A stretch of 20,073 nucleotides of DNA from Diplocarpon mali (Eukaryota > Ascomycota > Leotiomycetes > Helotiales > Drepanopezizaceae). Location of the stretch: contig JAENRP010000536.1 of assembly GCA_024741835.1 (NCBI GenBank), positions 1 to 20,073 of the forward strand, read 5' to 3'. Numbering within the stretch: position 1 is the first letter of the stretch; each line of letters starts with the position of its first letter. The notes under the pieces were generated by a model. The model had not been told where the DNA came from, made no database searches, and was given only the letters and a program-made list of their open reading frames with translations. Positions 1 to 9,648 of this stretch are shown here, piece after piece. The position numbers and the translations under genes are program-made.

Positions 1-479
1 TAATAAAAAATATAAAAACAATAATACTAGGCCTACTGCCCCCCCTCCCTTTATAACTCCTCCGACCCCTCCTCTTTTACACTTAAAGAGATAAGCTCTA
101 ACTCCGTTCTAAAGCTAAAGCTCGCCTCCTATCCACGCCCCTGCTTAGAATAACCCTAACCTCCTTTTGCCGCTACTAGCACCGCCCTATTAGCCGCCGC
201 GCCTAACGCGACCCTTATTACTATAAGCCCCCCTTCCCTTATAAGAGACTCTGCTGCTATAGTAGTCTGCTTTACTAATGCGGCAATAGACCTTAAGAGG
301 CCTAGTATAGTTCGACTAAATTGCTCTAACCTTGCTAGCTAAGACTTAATAAGGTCGCTACGCTCCTATTAGAAAGTTAGTAATCGATTTAATACTAATT
401 CGGGTTAAACTTATAGTAACTATCGCCTAGACCCCCTTTAGCTGGCTTACTATAGCCTTAGCTATAAAGCGAAGCTTTA
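1..479. other. Unassigned degenerate sequence, no recognisable gene
   Basis: This stretch is richer in C and G than the rest of the window, with C-runs near 40-60 and 225-240. No frame on either strand stays open or shows a family motif I recognise. CpG is retained while CpA is scarce, so it looks like RIP-damaged relic DNA. It may continue the minus-strand frame at 480-880, but I could not follow that frame through it. Confidence 0.4.
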
Positions 480-880
480 TAAGGCTAGCGCGCTTAAGTT
501 AAGTACGGCTAATTAAAGCCTTTGCGCTAGCTACTAGCAGGAGGTTGATAAGGATCCAGGCGCATTAGACTGCCTTTTAATAGAGCATCTCGCAGTTCTT
601 TACCGAAACCGCGCGCGCGTTATTATTATCGCTACTATTGTCCTCCTCTTACTGCTAGGCAGCCTCCCTCTGCCACTCCTTAAGGGCCGCAGATAGCGCT
701 GCAAACTCCTCCTTAATATAAAAGGGAAGCTATAAATAAGTATTAGCGCGAATAGAATTAAAGAGTCAATTTAAGGTACTTACAGAGATGCATTCTACCT
801 TCTGCTCCTAGTACTAGTAGCACTTTTTATTACACTCTGATTCGAACTCATATTCGTATGCAATATTACGCATAAGGCGC
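480..880 (-). pseudogene. Relic of unidentified protein with Cys motif (possibly transposon-associated)
   Basis: I do not recognise this gene. One minus-strand frame keeps a protein-like composition from about 870 down to about 480. It starts near NIAYEYEFESECNKKCY, continues EQKVECISVS, and then runs through FAALSAALKEWQREAA into an acidic, Asn-rich patch (EEDNSSDNNN). The Cx3C...C arrangement at about 790-850 could be a metal-binding cluster; that is inference. The interrupting stops are TAG, TAA and at least one TGA. The TAG and TAA stops could be Gln or Trp codons converted by RIP. The neighbouring copia fragment at 1498-2088 lies on the other strand, so the two are probably unrelated insertions. 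It could be a gag-like or accessory protein of another element, or a dead host gene duplicate. Both the existence of an ancestral gene and its function are uncertain. Confidence 0.3.
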
Positions 881-1497
881 TACACGCATTAGTAATAATA
901 AATGTAATAGGCTACCGCAAGGGCGCCTAACGGTAAGGGAATTGGCACTATACGTATTAGATACGATTCGACCTTAGACTAAGGCAAACTTACTTATAGT
1001 AGTTGGTAGTAGTAATAGTAATTGTTTCTACTACTATATATTAGCCTTGCGCTATAGTAGTAGGAGTAAGGGACCTATGCAATTATATATAGTTATTATA
1101 CTAAGGAAGGAAGATCCTGCAAGGGAAAAATAAATTTAAGTATATAATACAACTTACGCTAAACTAAATATAGAATAGCACTATTTGTATAATAATGCGC
1201 TAAGTACGTTACTATACGAAAATCATCTAACCTACTAACGCTTATAAGCAAGAGTTCTTAAAGGGGGAGGGTAGTATAACAGCTGTACCTCCACTTAATG
1301 CAATTACCTAGGAGTATAGTATTTTAAGGTTTTGCAATCTCGATTCGACGCAAGGTTATCTCGAATCGACCTTAAAGGTATAAAAGGATATTCTTATATA
1401 ATATCACATAAACAGACAAAGAGCCTTAAGCTGCTTATATATATAAGGAAGAAGGGTTCTCCTCTAAGGAAGGCTCTCTAACTTCTTCGTTTCCTTC
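881..1497. other. Non-coding stretch between relics
   Basis: No coding frame is supported here. The sequence contains runs of short TA-rich motifs (for example around 1000-1035), an imperfect direct repeat at 1337-1378, and a TATAAAAGG string at 1379-1387 that looks like a core promoter TATA box. The TATA-like site sits upstream of the plus-strand copia fragment starting near 1498. It might be a leftover LTR promoter, but I could not define LTR ends, so this is only a possibility. Confidence 0.35.
1337..1378 (+). repeat. Imperfect direct repeat, two ~20-bp copies
   Basis: Copy 1 (1337-1355) and copy 2 (1358-1378) share the core ATCTCGAWTCGAC followed by an AAGG ending. They are nearly adjacent and end just before TATAAAAGG (1379-1387). 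They retain several CpG sites in otherwise AT-rich DNA. They could be an upstream element of an old LTR promoter; the function is unknown. Confidence 0.5.
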
Positions 1498-2088
1498 GTA
1501 TTAGACCTATAGAATACGCCTTTTGCACCACTTCTTGCTCCCATACTTGATCTCGCACTTCGGCGGTTCTATGTCGTTACAAATAACCTAATAGTATTAT
1601 CAGATGCTTCTTTCGCAAATGATCCAGAGATAAGGCGCTCTTCCTACAGTTTTATTATATTCCTATTTAAAGGAGCAATCGTTTAAAAGGCCTCGAAGCA
1701 ACTGATAGTTACTACTTCTACTATAGAGGCTAAGCTCTTAGGAATAGTACATATAGCAAAGGAGATAATAGCTTTAAAAAGGTTCTTTAAGGAAATACAG
1801 CTTAAGGTAGAAGCTTTATAGTCCATATTTTGCGATAATCAATAGATAATACGACTTATTATAAGAGACTTTCAAAGGATTTTTATAAAACTCTAATATA
1901 TTAATATATATAATATATAGCTATAATAGGAGCACTAAAAAGGGAGCTTTCAAGTGGCCTATCTCCCTACTAAGGATATGTATACTAATGGCCTTATTAA
2001 AAACCTTCCTTAACAAAAGTTCGAGAGCTTCATTAAGCTTTTGAACCTCTAAGACGCAAGAGGTTTAGTCGAAAAGCTAGCATTTTAA
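1498..2088 (+). pseudogene. Ty1/copia Pol C-terminal fragment: RNase H and tail (a different family from A-D)
   Basis: A single plus-strand frame without frameshift carries the end of a copia polyprotein. SDASFAND (near 1600) is the conserved RNase H start with its catalytic Asp. It is followed by RRSSYSFIIFLFKGAIV, then KASKQLIVTTSTIEAKLLG, which matches the copia SKKQ...V..SSTEAEY block. CDNQ follows, then the typical C-terminal stretch VAYLPTKDM..NGLIKNLP.QKFESF and a final LLNL, with the frame ending at TAA 2086-2088. About ten in-frame stops interrupt it, all TAA or TAG, as expected from RIP of Gln, Arg and Trp codons. RNase H would degrade the RNA strand of the RNA:DNA hybrid. RT, integrase and gag are not visible upstream, so it is truncated. 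It lies in the opposite orientation to A and B, and its sequence differs clearly from their RNase H. Confidence 0.85.
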
Positions 2089-2214
2089 ATGCTTTACAAT
2101 CCTTTTATATCTCCTTTATAATAGCAAGTAGGAAGGAAGCGTAAAATAGGGTTCAATTTTCCTTATACTAATATATAAGAGGGCTTAAAACTAACTCCCT
2201 TAGATAATTAGAAC
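2089..2214. other. Short non-coding gap after copia fragment
   Basis: This AT-rich stretch follows the pol tail. It may include the 3' untranslated part of that element, but I found no LTR, polypurine tract or coding frame in it. Confidence 0.35.
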
Positions 2215-2640
2215 CTTTAATAGCTTTGTAAATAACATAAGGGCGCGTCCTTGTCGAGAAGCAACAGACTCCTCTAGTGGCACAACCCTAGGAGCAGCCT
2301 AGGGAGTAATAACAGGAGCAGCCGCAGGAGCCTTAAAAGCCTTTGCGAGGCGGGCGGCAAGGCTAAGAGGTGCTATAATCGGCGGCGGGAGCTCCTAAGC
2401 TACTAGTTCTAGGAAGCTATTAGCTATAGTACGAAAAAGCTTATGATTAACATACCCTCTAACGATACTACCTCCTTTATCTCTCTCTAGCGCGCCTTCC
2501 GAAGCTCCTCTCTTACCTTCCTCTTAGTAGTAGCAAGGCCTTAAACTGCTTATTAGAGGCAAACCACCTAAAGGGAGCTTGAGAATATACTGCAGCGTTA
2601 CTATCATTCTCCTTTAATAAGAATATAATCTTCCTACGCC
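2215..2640 (-). pseudogene. Unidentified Ala/Pro-rich relic
   Basis: I do not recognise this gene. Two adjoining minus-strand frames look protein-like. One (about 2635-2515) reads KIIFLLKENDSNAAVYSQ and continues FRWFASNKQFKALL. The next, from about 2515 down to 2215 with only two stops, runs through GYVNHKLFRTIANSFLELVA into a low-complexity Ala/Pro tract (LAARLAKAFKAPAAAPV). The change of frame near 2515 would be a frameshift if both belong to one gene. GC content is higher than in the copia copies and CpG is frequent. Candidates are a gag-like protein of another retroelement or a dead host gene. No catalytic or metal-binding motif is visible. Confidence 0.25.
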
Positions 2641-3147
2641 TCTAAGGCGCCGATAGGAAGCTCTTAATACGCGTAGCCTCCTTTTGTATAATAAAAGTAG
2701 CATACTCCTACTATGCTATTAAAGCATACGCCAGCCGACTTCCTAGCTAAGAAGCTCCGAACGCACCCCTTATATAGTATATTCCTTATTAGCCCTTGCT
2801 CCGGCTTATAGCAAGAGGAGGGAGCTATAGAAGGGACTGCTGGTATTCTAGGAACTACGGCCTAGGGGGTAGCAGGGAGGGGAGGAGGCGCGCTCCCTCT
2901 TAGGGGTATTACTATATCGAATGTCTTAAGCGCATTATCATTTTGCTATCTACTGCGCTAAGAAGCTCTAAGCTGTATTTAGGTATAACGACTTTGCTAT
3001 AAGGCTATTAGCAGGAGTAAAGGAGTATAATTAAAAAGCGTATAGTAGTAGCCTTAATAGGGCGCTCCTTAGAGTTGTTATTGCTATTCTCTATTTTAAA
3101 GTGATTATTTGAAGAAGTATAAGGAAGGAAAGCTTTATAGGGGAAAA
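2641..3147. other. Unassigned sequence abutting element A
   Basis: I see no supported gene here. The part to about 2920 is relatively GC-rich (CTCCTC and GGGAGG tracts near 2860-2900). The last 150 bp become AT-rich and end in GGGGAAAA directly against the LTR at 3148. It does not resemble the internal copia sequence that should lie here if element C continued on this side of A. Confidence 0.4.
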
Positions 3148-3342
3148 TATTGAGCTTAAGTGAGTCGGCGCAGTAGGTAAAGGAGGCTTCTAGAGGTCGA
3201 TAGTCGATATATTAGTAAGAGTTAAGGAAGGAAGGTTACCCCTTTCTTCCCTATAGCTATATACGTATTAATATCCTATTAATTAAGCAGTAGGGTTATA
3301 TAATAATATATTAAAGTAATAGCTATATTACTTATCTTAATA
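3148..3342 (-). repeat. 3' LTR of element A (195 bp)
   Basis: The ends are TATTGAG and CTTAATA, a degenerate form of the 7-bp inverted termini TATTGAG...CTCAATA. The start was set by comparison with five other copies: all six are exactly 195 bp. A polypurine tract lies on the internal side. The copy at 15153-15347 ends in AACA, which suggests that the original termini were TGTTGAG...CTCAACA. Confidence 0.93.
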
Positions 3343-3351
3343 CCCTTACTT
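3343..3351 (-). other. Polypurine tract of element A
   Basis: On the minus strand the internal region ends AAGTAAGGG immediately before the 3' LTR. This is the expected place for the primer of plus-strand DNA synthesis. The same string occurs at the same position in element B (4275-4283). Confidence 0.7.
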
Positions 3352-3480
3352 AGACCTTATTCCAATTGACCTATAGTTGGGAAAATAATAACTATCCTTT
3401 TACGCTAATCCAACTCTTAGGTATCTCTTTAAATTAAAAATAATTAATTAATAGTAACCTCTATTGAAATTACTAATCTT

Positions 3481-3631
3481 ACTTATAGGGTAGGACTAGG
3501 AGTCAAATTTCTTAAAAGATATTCCTTTATAAGACTATATGACTTGACTTGCGGTCTAGGCCTAAGAGTCGATTTAAAAACTTTCCTTTATAAGACTATA
3601 TAACCTAACTCGTAAGGCGGGCCTAGGAGTC
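3481..3631 (-). repeat. Three 24-bp modules in the 3' region of element A
   Basis: Copies lie at 3481-3504, 3547-3570 and 3608-3631, with start-to-start spacing of 66 and 61 bp. The minus-strand consensus is roughly GACTCCTAGGCC followed by a variable part ending in AGT. Element B has the same three at identical spacing (4413, 4479, 4540). The module is the same one found in tandem in the pol linker and once in the gag-like relic at 17615. They lie past the last RNase H codons, so this set is probably non-coding. Confidence 0.75.
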
Positions 3632-3639
3632 GTCCTTAA

Positions 3640-4079
3640 GCCTGCTAAGCCCCTACTATCTTCTATAACCTTAGTATATCTTTAAATGCTTCGAACTTTG
3701 CAACCGTCTTTAATAGCTTTATAAATCCATCTGCTACTATTATATTAATTAGAATATAAGTAATTAATAACTTATTCTTTATAATAAGGTTGCAGATAAA
3801 GTAGTAGGTAATATTAATATATTTTAATCGCTTATATAAGTATAGATTCTTTATAAGTGCAATCGCCTTTATATTATCTACTTAAAGATTAATACAATTC
3901 TTATCTTATTTAATATACTTAGTAAAACCTATATCTTTTAAAACTTAGGCAATCTATAATCCTTACTTGCAATTTAATAATATTAATATATATTCGGCCT
4001 TAGTACTTGCGATAGCTACTGATTTCTACTTCCTACTTCCTTACGATATAGGTCTATTATATAGTACTACTACGCTTTT
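3640..4079 (-). pseudogene. Element A RNase H, 3' part
   Basis: On the minus strand this contains the block around SVAIASTKAEYI (about 4020-3970), the copia RNase H signature, followed toward lower coordinates by a run ending in a VFKDILGL-like tail near 3660. RNase H removes template RNA during reverse transcription. Several TAA and TAG stops interrupt it. Element B inserted at 4080 and separates this part from the rest of A's Pol, which resumes at 10096. The corresponding uninterrupted region in B (about 4575-5030) confirms the join. Confidence 0.85.
4075..4079. repeat. Target-site duplication of element B, left copy (CTTTT)
   Basis: CTTTT directly precedes the left LTR of B and is repeated at 10091-10095 directly after its right LTR. 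The equivalent uninterrupted site inside B itself reads CTTCT, consistent with one C-to-T change. Five bases is the normal duplication length for copia integrase. Confidence 0.93.
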
Positions 4080-4274
4080 TATTAAGCTTAAATAAGTCGG
4101 CGCAGTAGGTAACGGAAACTTCTAAAGGTCGATAGTCGATATATTAGTAAGAGTTAGGGAAGGAAGGTTACCCCTTTCTTCCCTTCAGTTATATACGTAT
4201 TAATATCCTACTAACTAAGCAGTAAGGTTATATAACAATATATTAGAGTAATAGCTATATTACCTATCTTAATA
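4080..4274 (-). repeat. 3' LTR of element B (195 bp)
   Basis: The ends are TATTAAG and CTTAATA. The LTR is flanked on the left by CTTTT and on the right by the polypurine tract. Confidence 0.93.
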
Positions 4275-4283
4275 CCCTTACTT
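4275..4283 (-). other. Polypurine tract of element B
   Basis: The minus-strand sequence AAGTAAGGG abuts the 3' LTR, identical to element A. Confidence 0.7.
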
Positions 4284-4412
4284 AGACCTTACTCCGATTG
4301 ACCTGCAGTTAGAAAAACAATAACTATCCTTTTATACTAATCTAACTCTTAAGTATCTCTTTAAATTAAAAATAATTAATTAATAGCAACCTCTATTAAA
4401 ATTACTAATCCT

Positions 4413-4563
4413 ACTCGCAAGGTAGGACTAGGAGTTAAATTTCCTAAAAGATATTCCTTTATAAGACTATATAACTTGACTTGCGGTCTAGGCCTAGGAG
4501 TTGATTTAAAAACTTTCTTTTATAAGACTACGTAACCTAACTCGCAGAGCGGGCCTAGGAGTC
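4413..4563 (-). repeat. Three 24-bp modules in the 3' region of element B
   Basis: Copies lie at 4413-4436, 4479-4502 and 4540-4563, with spacing 66 and 61 bp as in element A. CpG-containing positions such as ACTCGC in the first and third copies are better preserved here than in A. Confidence 0.75.
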
Positions 4564-4574
4564 GTCCTTAAGCC

Positions 4575-6130
4575 TACTAAGCCCCTACTATCTTTTACAA
4601 CCCTAGTATATCTTTAAATACTTTAAACTTTATAACCGTCTTTAGTAGCTTTATAAATCCATCTGCTACTATTCGATCGGTTAGGATATAAGTGATTAAC
4701 AACTTATTCTTTATAATAAGGTCGCGGATAAAGTAATAGATAATATTGATATATTTCAACCGCTTATATAAGTATAGGTTCTTTATAAGTGCAATTGCCC
4801 TTATATTATCTACTTAAAGATTAATATAATTCCTATCTTATTTAATATACTTAGCGAAACCTATATCTTTTAAAACTTAGGTAATCTATAATCTTTGCTT
4901 ACAATTTAATAATATTAATATATATTCAGCCTTAGTGCTTGCGATAGCTACTGATTTCTGCTTCCTACTTCCTTATAATATAGGTCTACTATATAGCACT
5001 ATTATACTTCTAGATATACTTTTCCAACCTTTCATATTTACCTAATTAGAATTGGTATATACCTTAAGCTTTGCGCTTATATATTTCGTTAGTCTATATC
5101 TTACCTTTTATATGATTGTTAATCGAAGGTACCTTTTAAGTCGCTTAATTGCATTCTTATATTAAATCGTCAGATCCTTTAAATTCTAACTAAGTTGCCT
5201 AATAACAAAGGCGATATCTGGTCTTATATATACTATAATATATATAATTGCTTTAATATCCTATTAGTACTTCTTTAGATCTTCTTTCTACTCATTTTTA
5301 TTAGTAGGCTTTAACTTATTATACTTTCCTTCGATTGGAGTACGCTTTAGCTTAAAGTTGGAAGTATAAGTGGAAAGTCCTATTCGGTCTAGGATCTTCT
5401 TAATATACTGCTCTTAATCCAACTAGAGTTCTTAAGTAAAGCGGTTCCTTATAATGCAGATGCTAAGGATCTTATAAATTCCCTTTAAATCCTTAGTATT
5501 AAAACGTTTCCAAATTATTATAAAGAACTAATTCAATTAAGTAGTTGTTTTTATAGCTGTAGCAATATTATTAATATATAAGAGCAACTTGATTTTACGC
5601 TTAATATAGGTAAAAAGATAAGGGTCAGCTAAGCTCTAAACGAATCCTATTTCTACTAAAGTAGAGCTATATAAAAGGTTCCAATCATAGGCTAATTGTT
5701 TAAGCCTATAGATACTGTAAAGTATATAAAGAGAGTGACTAGCGCGTATAGGAATACTATTAGGTCAGGAGAGAAAAATCCATTCTTTTATAATCGCTTT
5801 AGTAAATGCATTTTTAATATCGTACTATTTGCATTCAAGGTCCTTAGCAGCTACTATTACTATAAATATGCAAAGGGTATTTATGCAAACTATTAGCGCA
5901 AATATATTAAAGTAGTCTTCTCTATACTATTAGAAGAAGCCCTTAGCTATAAGCCTTACCTTATAACGTTCTAAGGTCCTATTTGCATATATCTTAATTA
6001 TAAAGACCCACTTTGTTAAAACTAGGTTCACGTCCTTTAGCATTAGTTCCTCTATCCATATGCCATTTACAATAAGAGAGCTTATCTCCTCTTAAATTGC
6101 CTTATTCCATACTACTCTATTCTCTAAGTT
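4575..6130 (-). pseudogene. Element B reverse transcriptase and RNase H
   Basis: The minus-strand frame starts with a block like VVWNKAIQEEISSLIVNGIW (about 6125-6060). KWVFIIKIYANRTLERYKVR followed by LIAKGF matches the copia KWVFKIK...ERYKARLVAKGF region (about 6015-5938). YDIKNAFTKAIIKEWIFLS (about 5830-5770) matches DVKNAFTHA..., the strand bearing the first catalytic Asp. The polymerase core motif at 5567-5578 reads YINN where element A has YIDD, so both catalytic Asp residues are lost. RNase H follows with a KQKSVAI.STKAEYI block (about 4990-4930) and ends near KVFKDILGL (about 4600). The enzyme would copy element RNA to cDNA in the cytoplasmic particle. Multiple TAA and TAG stops make it non-functional. 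Confidence 0.92.
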
Positions 6131-6599
6131 ATTAATAGCTTTGTTATACATCTTTAAAAGAGAGATTTTCATTATCTCCTTAGCAGCTAGGAACGCATTA
6201 TCTTTATTAAAGCTCTATTGAAGTTCAAGCTTATAGATCCTATATACTATTATAGCCTAGATACGCTTAGATTCGCATTCGTTTAAGGCGTCTTCCAATT
6301 CTAAGTCTCTATTCCTTTTCAAAGGCGTAGGTTTAGCTATAGGTTCTATAGGCTTATCATCTAAGGAACCGCTTTCTAATAGTAGAGGCTTATTATTACT
6401 TATACCTATTTTGGGAACATCCTTTACTATAAGTACTTTAACTAAAGGGATAATAATATTAAAGTTATTCTATACTTTAAATAGTTCGCAGACAATAGGA
6501 ATAGTCTATTCGGCCTTTAGGCGATTAGCAGGTCGTCGATCAGCAAGTGCACTTAATATACCTAAGCTAAGAGAGAGGGGTTATTAGTTCGGCTTAATA
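6131..6599 (-). pseudogene. Element B Pol linker between integrase and RT
   Basis: This segment lies where copia elements have the poorly conserved integrase C-terminus and the spacer before RT. It is recognisable mainly by its close match to the same segment of element A (about 11215-11690). No catalytic motif is expected. Stops are frequent. Confidence 0.6.
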
Positions 6600-7660
6600 G
6601 TATTACTATTAAGTAATATACCTTACGAATCTCCAGTTATGCAAAGCTTTAAGGATAGCTCCCCCCTATTTTAAGATTCGTCGAACTTAATTACTAAGGA
6701 TATAATTACTCGCCTTAGATCTAATACGTATACTATCTATTGTTTTATTATTTATTTAATATACTTAATAAATATATACTCTCTACCTTAGTCTATCAGC
6801 TTCTTACTCTTTATACCCGTAGGCTAGGACTTCAGACTAATATAAGAGTAGCAAATGCTTTTAAAGATGCAAATATAGTCTAAGCTTAGTTTCTATCTAA
6901 AATATGCCTTATATAGCGATATTCAAGTGCTATTAACTATTAGTCTACTACCTATTCTATTTCGCAAGTATGCGTCTGCCTTAATCGCAAGGTCCTAGAA
7001 TTCCAGTAGCAAGTCAGCATCTTATAATAGAGCGCAACAGTCAGTCTCTACTTATTAGATACTTCGCTTAGTAATGCTATTCTAATAAGAACCTTTGTAT
7101 ATTATAATTAGTTTATAACAAACTCCTTATTTTACTTATTTATCAAGCTTTGCCCTAATCTCTAATGCGTTATTAAACCTAATAGCTATTAGCTTTAACT
7201 AGGTCTAGCGTTCCTCTATTACTTTCTAAGTTTCCAGCTTTTCTATAAGCTTAAATTTAGTCTTAGCGCAAATAGTCCATATCTGCTAAGTGGAGTTATC
7301 TACTATTTGAGAAAACCAATTATTTCCTTTAATTAAGGTTGTAAATAGTCTAATAGTATTAATAGATATTAATGCTAAGATCGAATCTTTCTATAGACTA
7401 AGCTTAATTCGCATCCGATTTCGAAGTTTTATTAGCTTGCAAATTCGGCATATTAAGCGATCCTTTAGTACTTAAATCTTCCGTTTTAAGGTTAAGACCT
7501 TATACAGGCCCTTTAATTTCTCTAGTCCTAAATGCGCAAATCTTCTATATATTAGCTAATACTTTAATAGGCTTTCGACTTTTAATAGCTTTAATAGCCT
7601 ATTATCAGTTGATACTTTATTATTAGCGGCTAGAAAGGACTAGTAATAGCAGTTCGAGGT
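6600..7660 (-). pseudogene. Element B integrase (HHCC zinc finger and DDE core)
   Basis: Reading the minus strand, the N-terminal zinc-binding region (about 7560-7420) contains YRRFAHLGLEKLKGLYKVL and then CRIC. In the copia pattern the first His of HX4H has become Tyr, while the second His and the CX2C survive. The catalytic core follows: LISINTIR...FTTLIKGNNW with Asn at the first Asp position, then VDNST.QIWTI.AKTKFKLIEKLETWK, RFNNALEIR (second Asp changed to Asn) near 7160, and DLAIKADAYLRNRIG (about 6990-6950), which matches the conserved AA.YL.NR block. Integrase would join cDNA ends to target DNA and make the 5-bp duplication seen at B's flanks. Stops and Asp-to-Asn changes inactivate it. 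Confidence 0.9.
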
Positions 7661-7673
7661 TTTACCATTTTCT

Positions 7674-7970
7674 AATTACAAGCCTGGCTTAAAAGTCGTT
7701 TTTAATAAAACCGCAAGATCTACTCGCAGTCTTAGCTTAAGAGTCAATTTCCTAGAAATAGCAAGATCTACTCGCAGTCCTGGCTTAAGAGTTATCTCTA
7801 ACGAATTCGCGAATTTCACTTGCAGTCCTAGCCTAGGAGTCATTTCCGCGAATTCCACTTGCGATCCTAGCTTAAGAGTCTATCTATTCTCCCTATCCTC
7901 GCTTAATTGTATTAAGGCAAAGAGTGCACTTTCCTTAAAAGAACCTACTTATAAGTCCGGCTTAAGAGTC
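7674..7970 (-). repeat. Tandem 24-bp module array in element B linker, 6 copies
   Basis: Modules start at 7674, 7722, 7770, 7818, 7857 and 7947. Start-to-start distances are 48, 48, 48, 39 and 90 bp, all multiples of three. In the minus (coding) frame each module reads approximately T-(P/L)-(K/R)-(P/L)-G-L-(Q/R)-V, for example TPRLGLQV at 7818-7841. The array lies between protease and integrase zinc finger. Opposite-strand reading of this array also stays open but runs against the direction of the polyprotein. Element A has the same array with ten copies. Confidence 0.85.
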
Positions 7971-8029
7971 AATTTCTATAATATTACCTTTAAGATAATA
8001 TAAAGTCTATCTTTAATTTTAGCTTTAAA

Positions 8030-9495
8030 GATCACTTTATAATTATTATTTATAAACTATATAAATTGATTATTAAAAACTCCTATACAATTTAACTCTA
8101 TATAGATCTTATAGCTAGATAAAAGATTAATATCTAAGCTAAGTATAAGGAGAACATTTTACAAAAGGAAAGAACGCTAGTAATATTCATCTTTACTATA
8201 CCTATTAAGTCTATATATAACCTTTTACCACTAACCTTAATAAAGCGCCTTTTTATTTTAATAAGCAGGCCTTTAAATAGGTAGGGTTTATTAATCATAT
8301 ATACTATACAACTAATATTACTATACTAATTAGATTTAAGAATCTTATAAAGATCGGCTTTTAAAATATAAGCATCTTTATTATAATTATTATTTAAATT
8401 ATTAAAAGTGGATTTAAGTTTAAATAACCTATTATTATTATTAAAGGTATCTGCTAAAGTTTTAATTAAATAGCCTTTTCCTTTGCCTTTCCTTAGTAGT
8501 TGCAACCTTTAATAGGATAAGGGCAGTTTGCTTCTTAACTTTTGCTTTAATTGCTTTTTAATATTAAAGCTAGCGACTATATTAATTAGTTGCCTTCTAA
8601 TTTTATAATTAGTAATATTATAAGCACTATTATAGAAGTAGCATCCCTAATAAGCTTAAAGGCTCATCCTGCGCTCCTTCTTCTTCTTAGGCTTATTATT
8701 GCCCTATAATGCGGCATTTGCCAACTTAAAGCGTCCTTTAAGGTCTTACTTAATAGTTCAAAGGAGGTCGATCTTCTTATAAATCTTAAGGTTAGATTAA
8801 ATAAGAAGAGATTGTTTTATAATAGCAAACTTAAGAAGGAGGCTATTAAGTAGGAAACTAAAAAGCTGAGTTTCCTTAAAACTTATAGCTATCCTAAGAT
8901 CTACAGCTCTTACTCTCCTTCTTACTTTATATAGTATAGATTAAGTAGAGTCTATATTTATATCTATATCCTTACTATCTTTATCTTTTCTATATTAAAA
9001 TAAAGTAATCTACTATAGCAGATGCTAAGTATTAAAGGTAGTTATCTAAGAGTATTTTACTTTTAATATATCCTATCTTATCTTCGCATTATTATAAACT
9101 CAAATAAAATCTCAGTTTTCGTCGCTTAAACCTCTATTAATCTTAAGCTTATATTTAGTTAAGGCCAGCCTATACTCCTTCTCCTTTTCTATATTTAAAA
9201 TCTGCCTTTAGGATTCTCGGTTATTATCTACTAAAGCTCTTAGGCTAAGCTTATTTAATATATCTGGCAAATCCTTAGCAATTATATTAGCTATTAAAGT
9301 AGAAGTAGATAAATTAATAGAAGGAGTATAAGGGGCTATTCTTATATATTTAATAAGTATCTTTTGAATTGCTATTTTAATGCCTTTACTCTTAAAGTAA
9401 AGCTCTAAATCGTCGAACTATTATTACCAGTTCTTCTAAGAGAGTTAGAGGTCTTTAAGCTTAGTATTTCGATCGGAATTAGATGCTATTGCCGT
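8030..9495 (-). pseudogene. Element B gag and protease
   Basis: The minus-strand gag begins around 9495 with (M)AIASNSDRNTKLKDL. The expected start codon reads ACG here, so the true start is uncertain. It continues FDDLELYFKSKGIKIAIQK, IAPYTPSINLSTSTLIANI and ILNIEKEKEYRLAL. A zinc-knuckle-like site near 8650-8600 reads GCYFYNSAYNITNYK, where Tyr residues sit at expected Cys and His positions. The protease (about 8400-8030) contains NISCIVYMINKPYL, probably from DTSCTVHMTNKPYLF, so the active-site Asp has become Asn. It ends with NVLLILSLDINLLS, which matches the copia NVLYVPGL..NLLS motif. Gag would form the particle and the protease would cut the polyprotein. Stops (TAA, TAG) are frequent. 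Confidence 0.85.
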
Positions 9496-9648
9496 TTCGA
9501 ATAGAATTGCGTTTAAAATCAAATAAATTAAATAGTTAAAGGCACTCCTCCTATCGAAAAGTTAAAATGATTAAATAGCGGGTGTTATAAAAGTATTAAA
9601 TAAGGAAGAAGTCCTCTTATCGAAAAGGGTTTTTAGGCTATAACGCAA

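Noticed and set aside
1300..1540. Possible separate LTR with TATA box ahead of the 1498-2088 copia fragment
   Set aside because: I could not find paired inverted ends, a second copy or a primer-binding site, and RNase H rather than gag follows it. It is recorded only as a TATA-like site.
5696..5896. 66-codon plus-strand open frame
   Set aside because: It lies antisense to the reverse transcriptase of element B, has no conserved motif, and is not open in the matching region of element A.
7676..7858. 60-codon minus-strand open frame in element B
   Set aside because: It is in the sense frame of the linker array but is only a stop-free piece of a dead polyprotein, not a separate gene.
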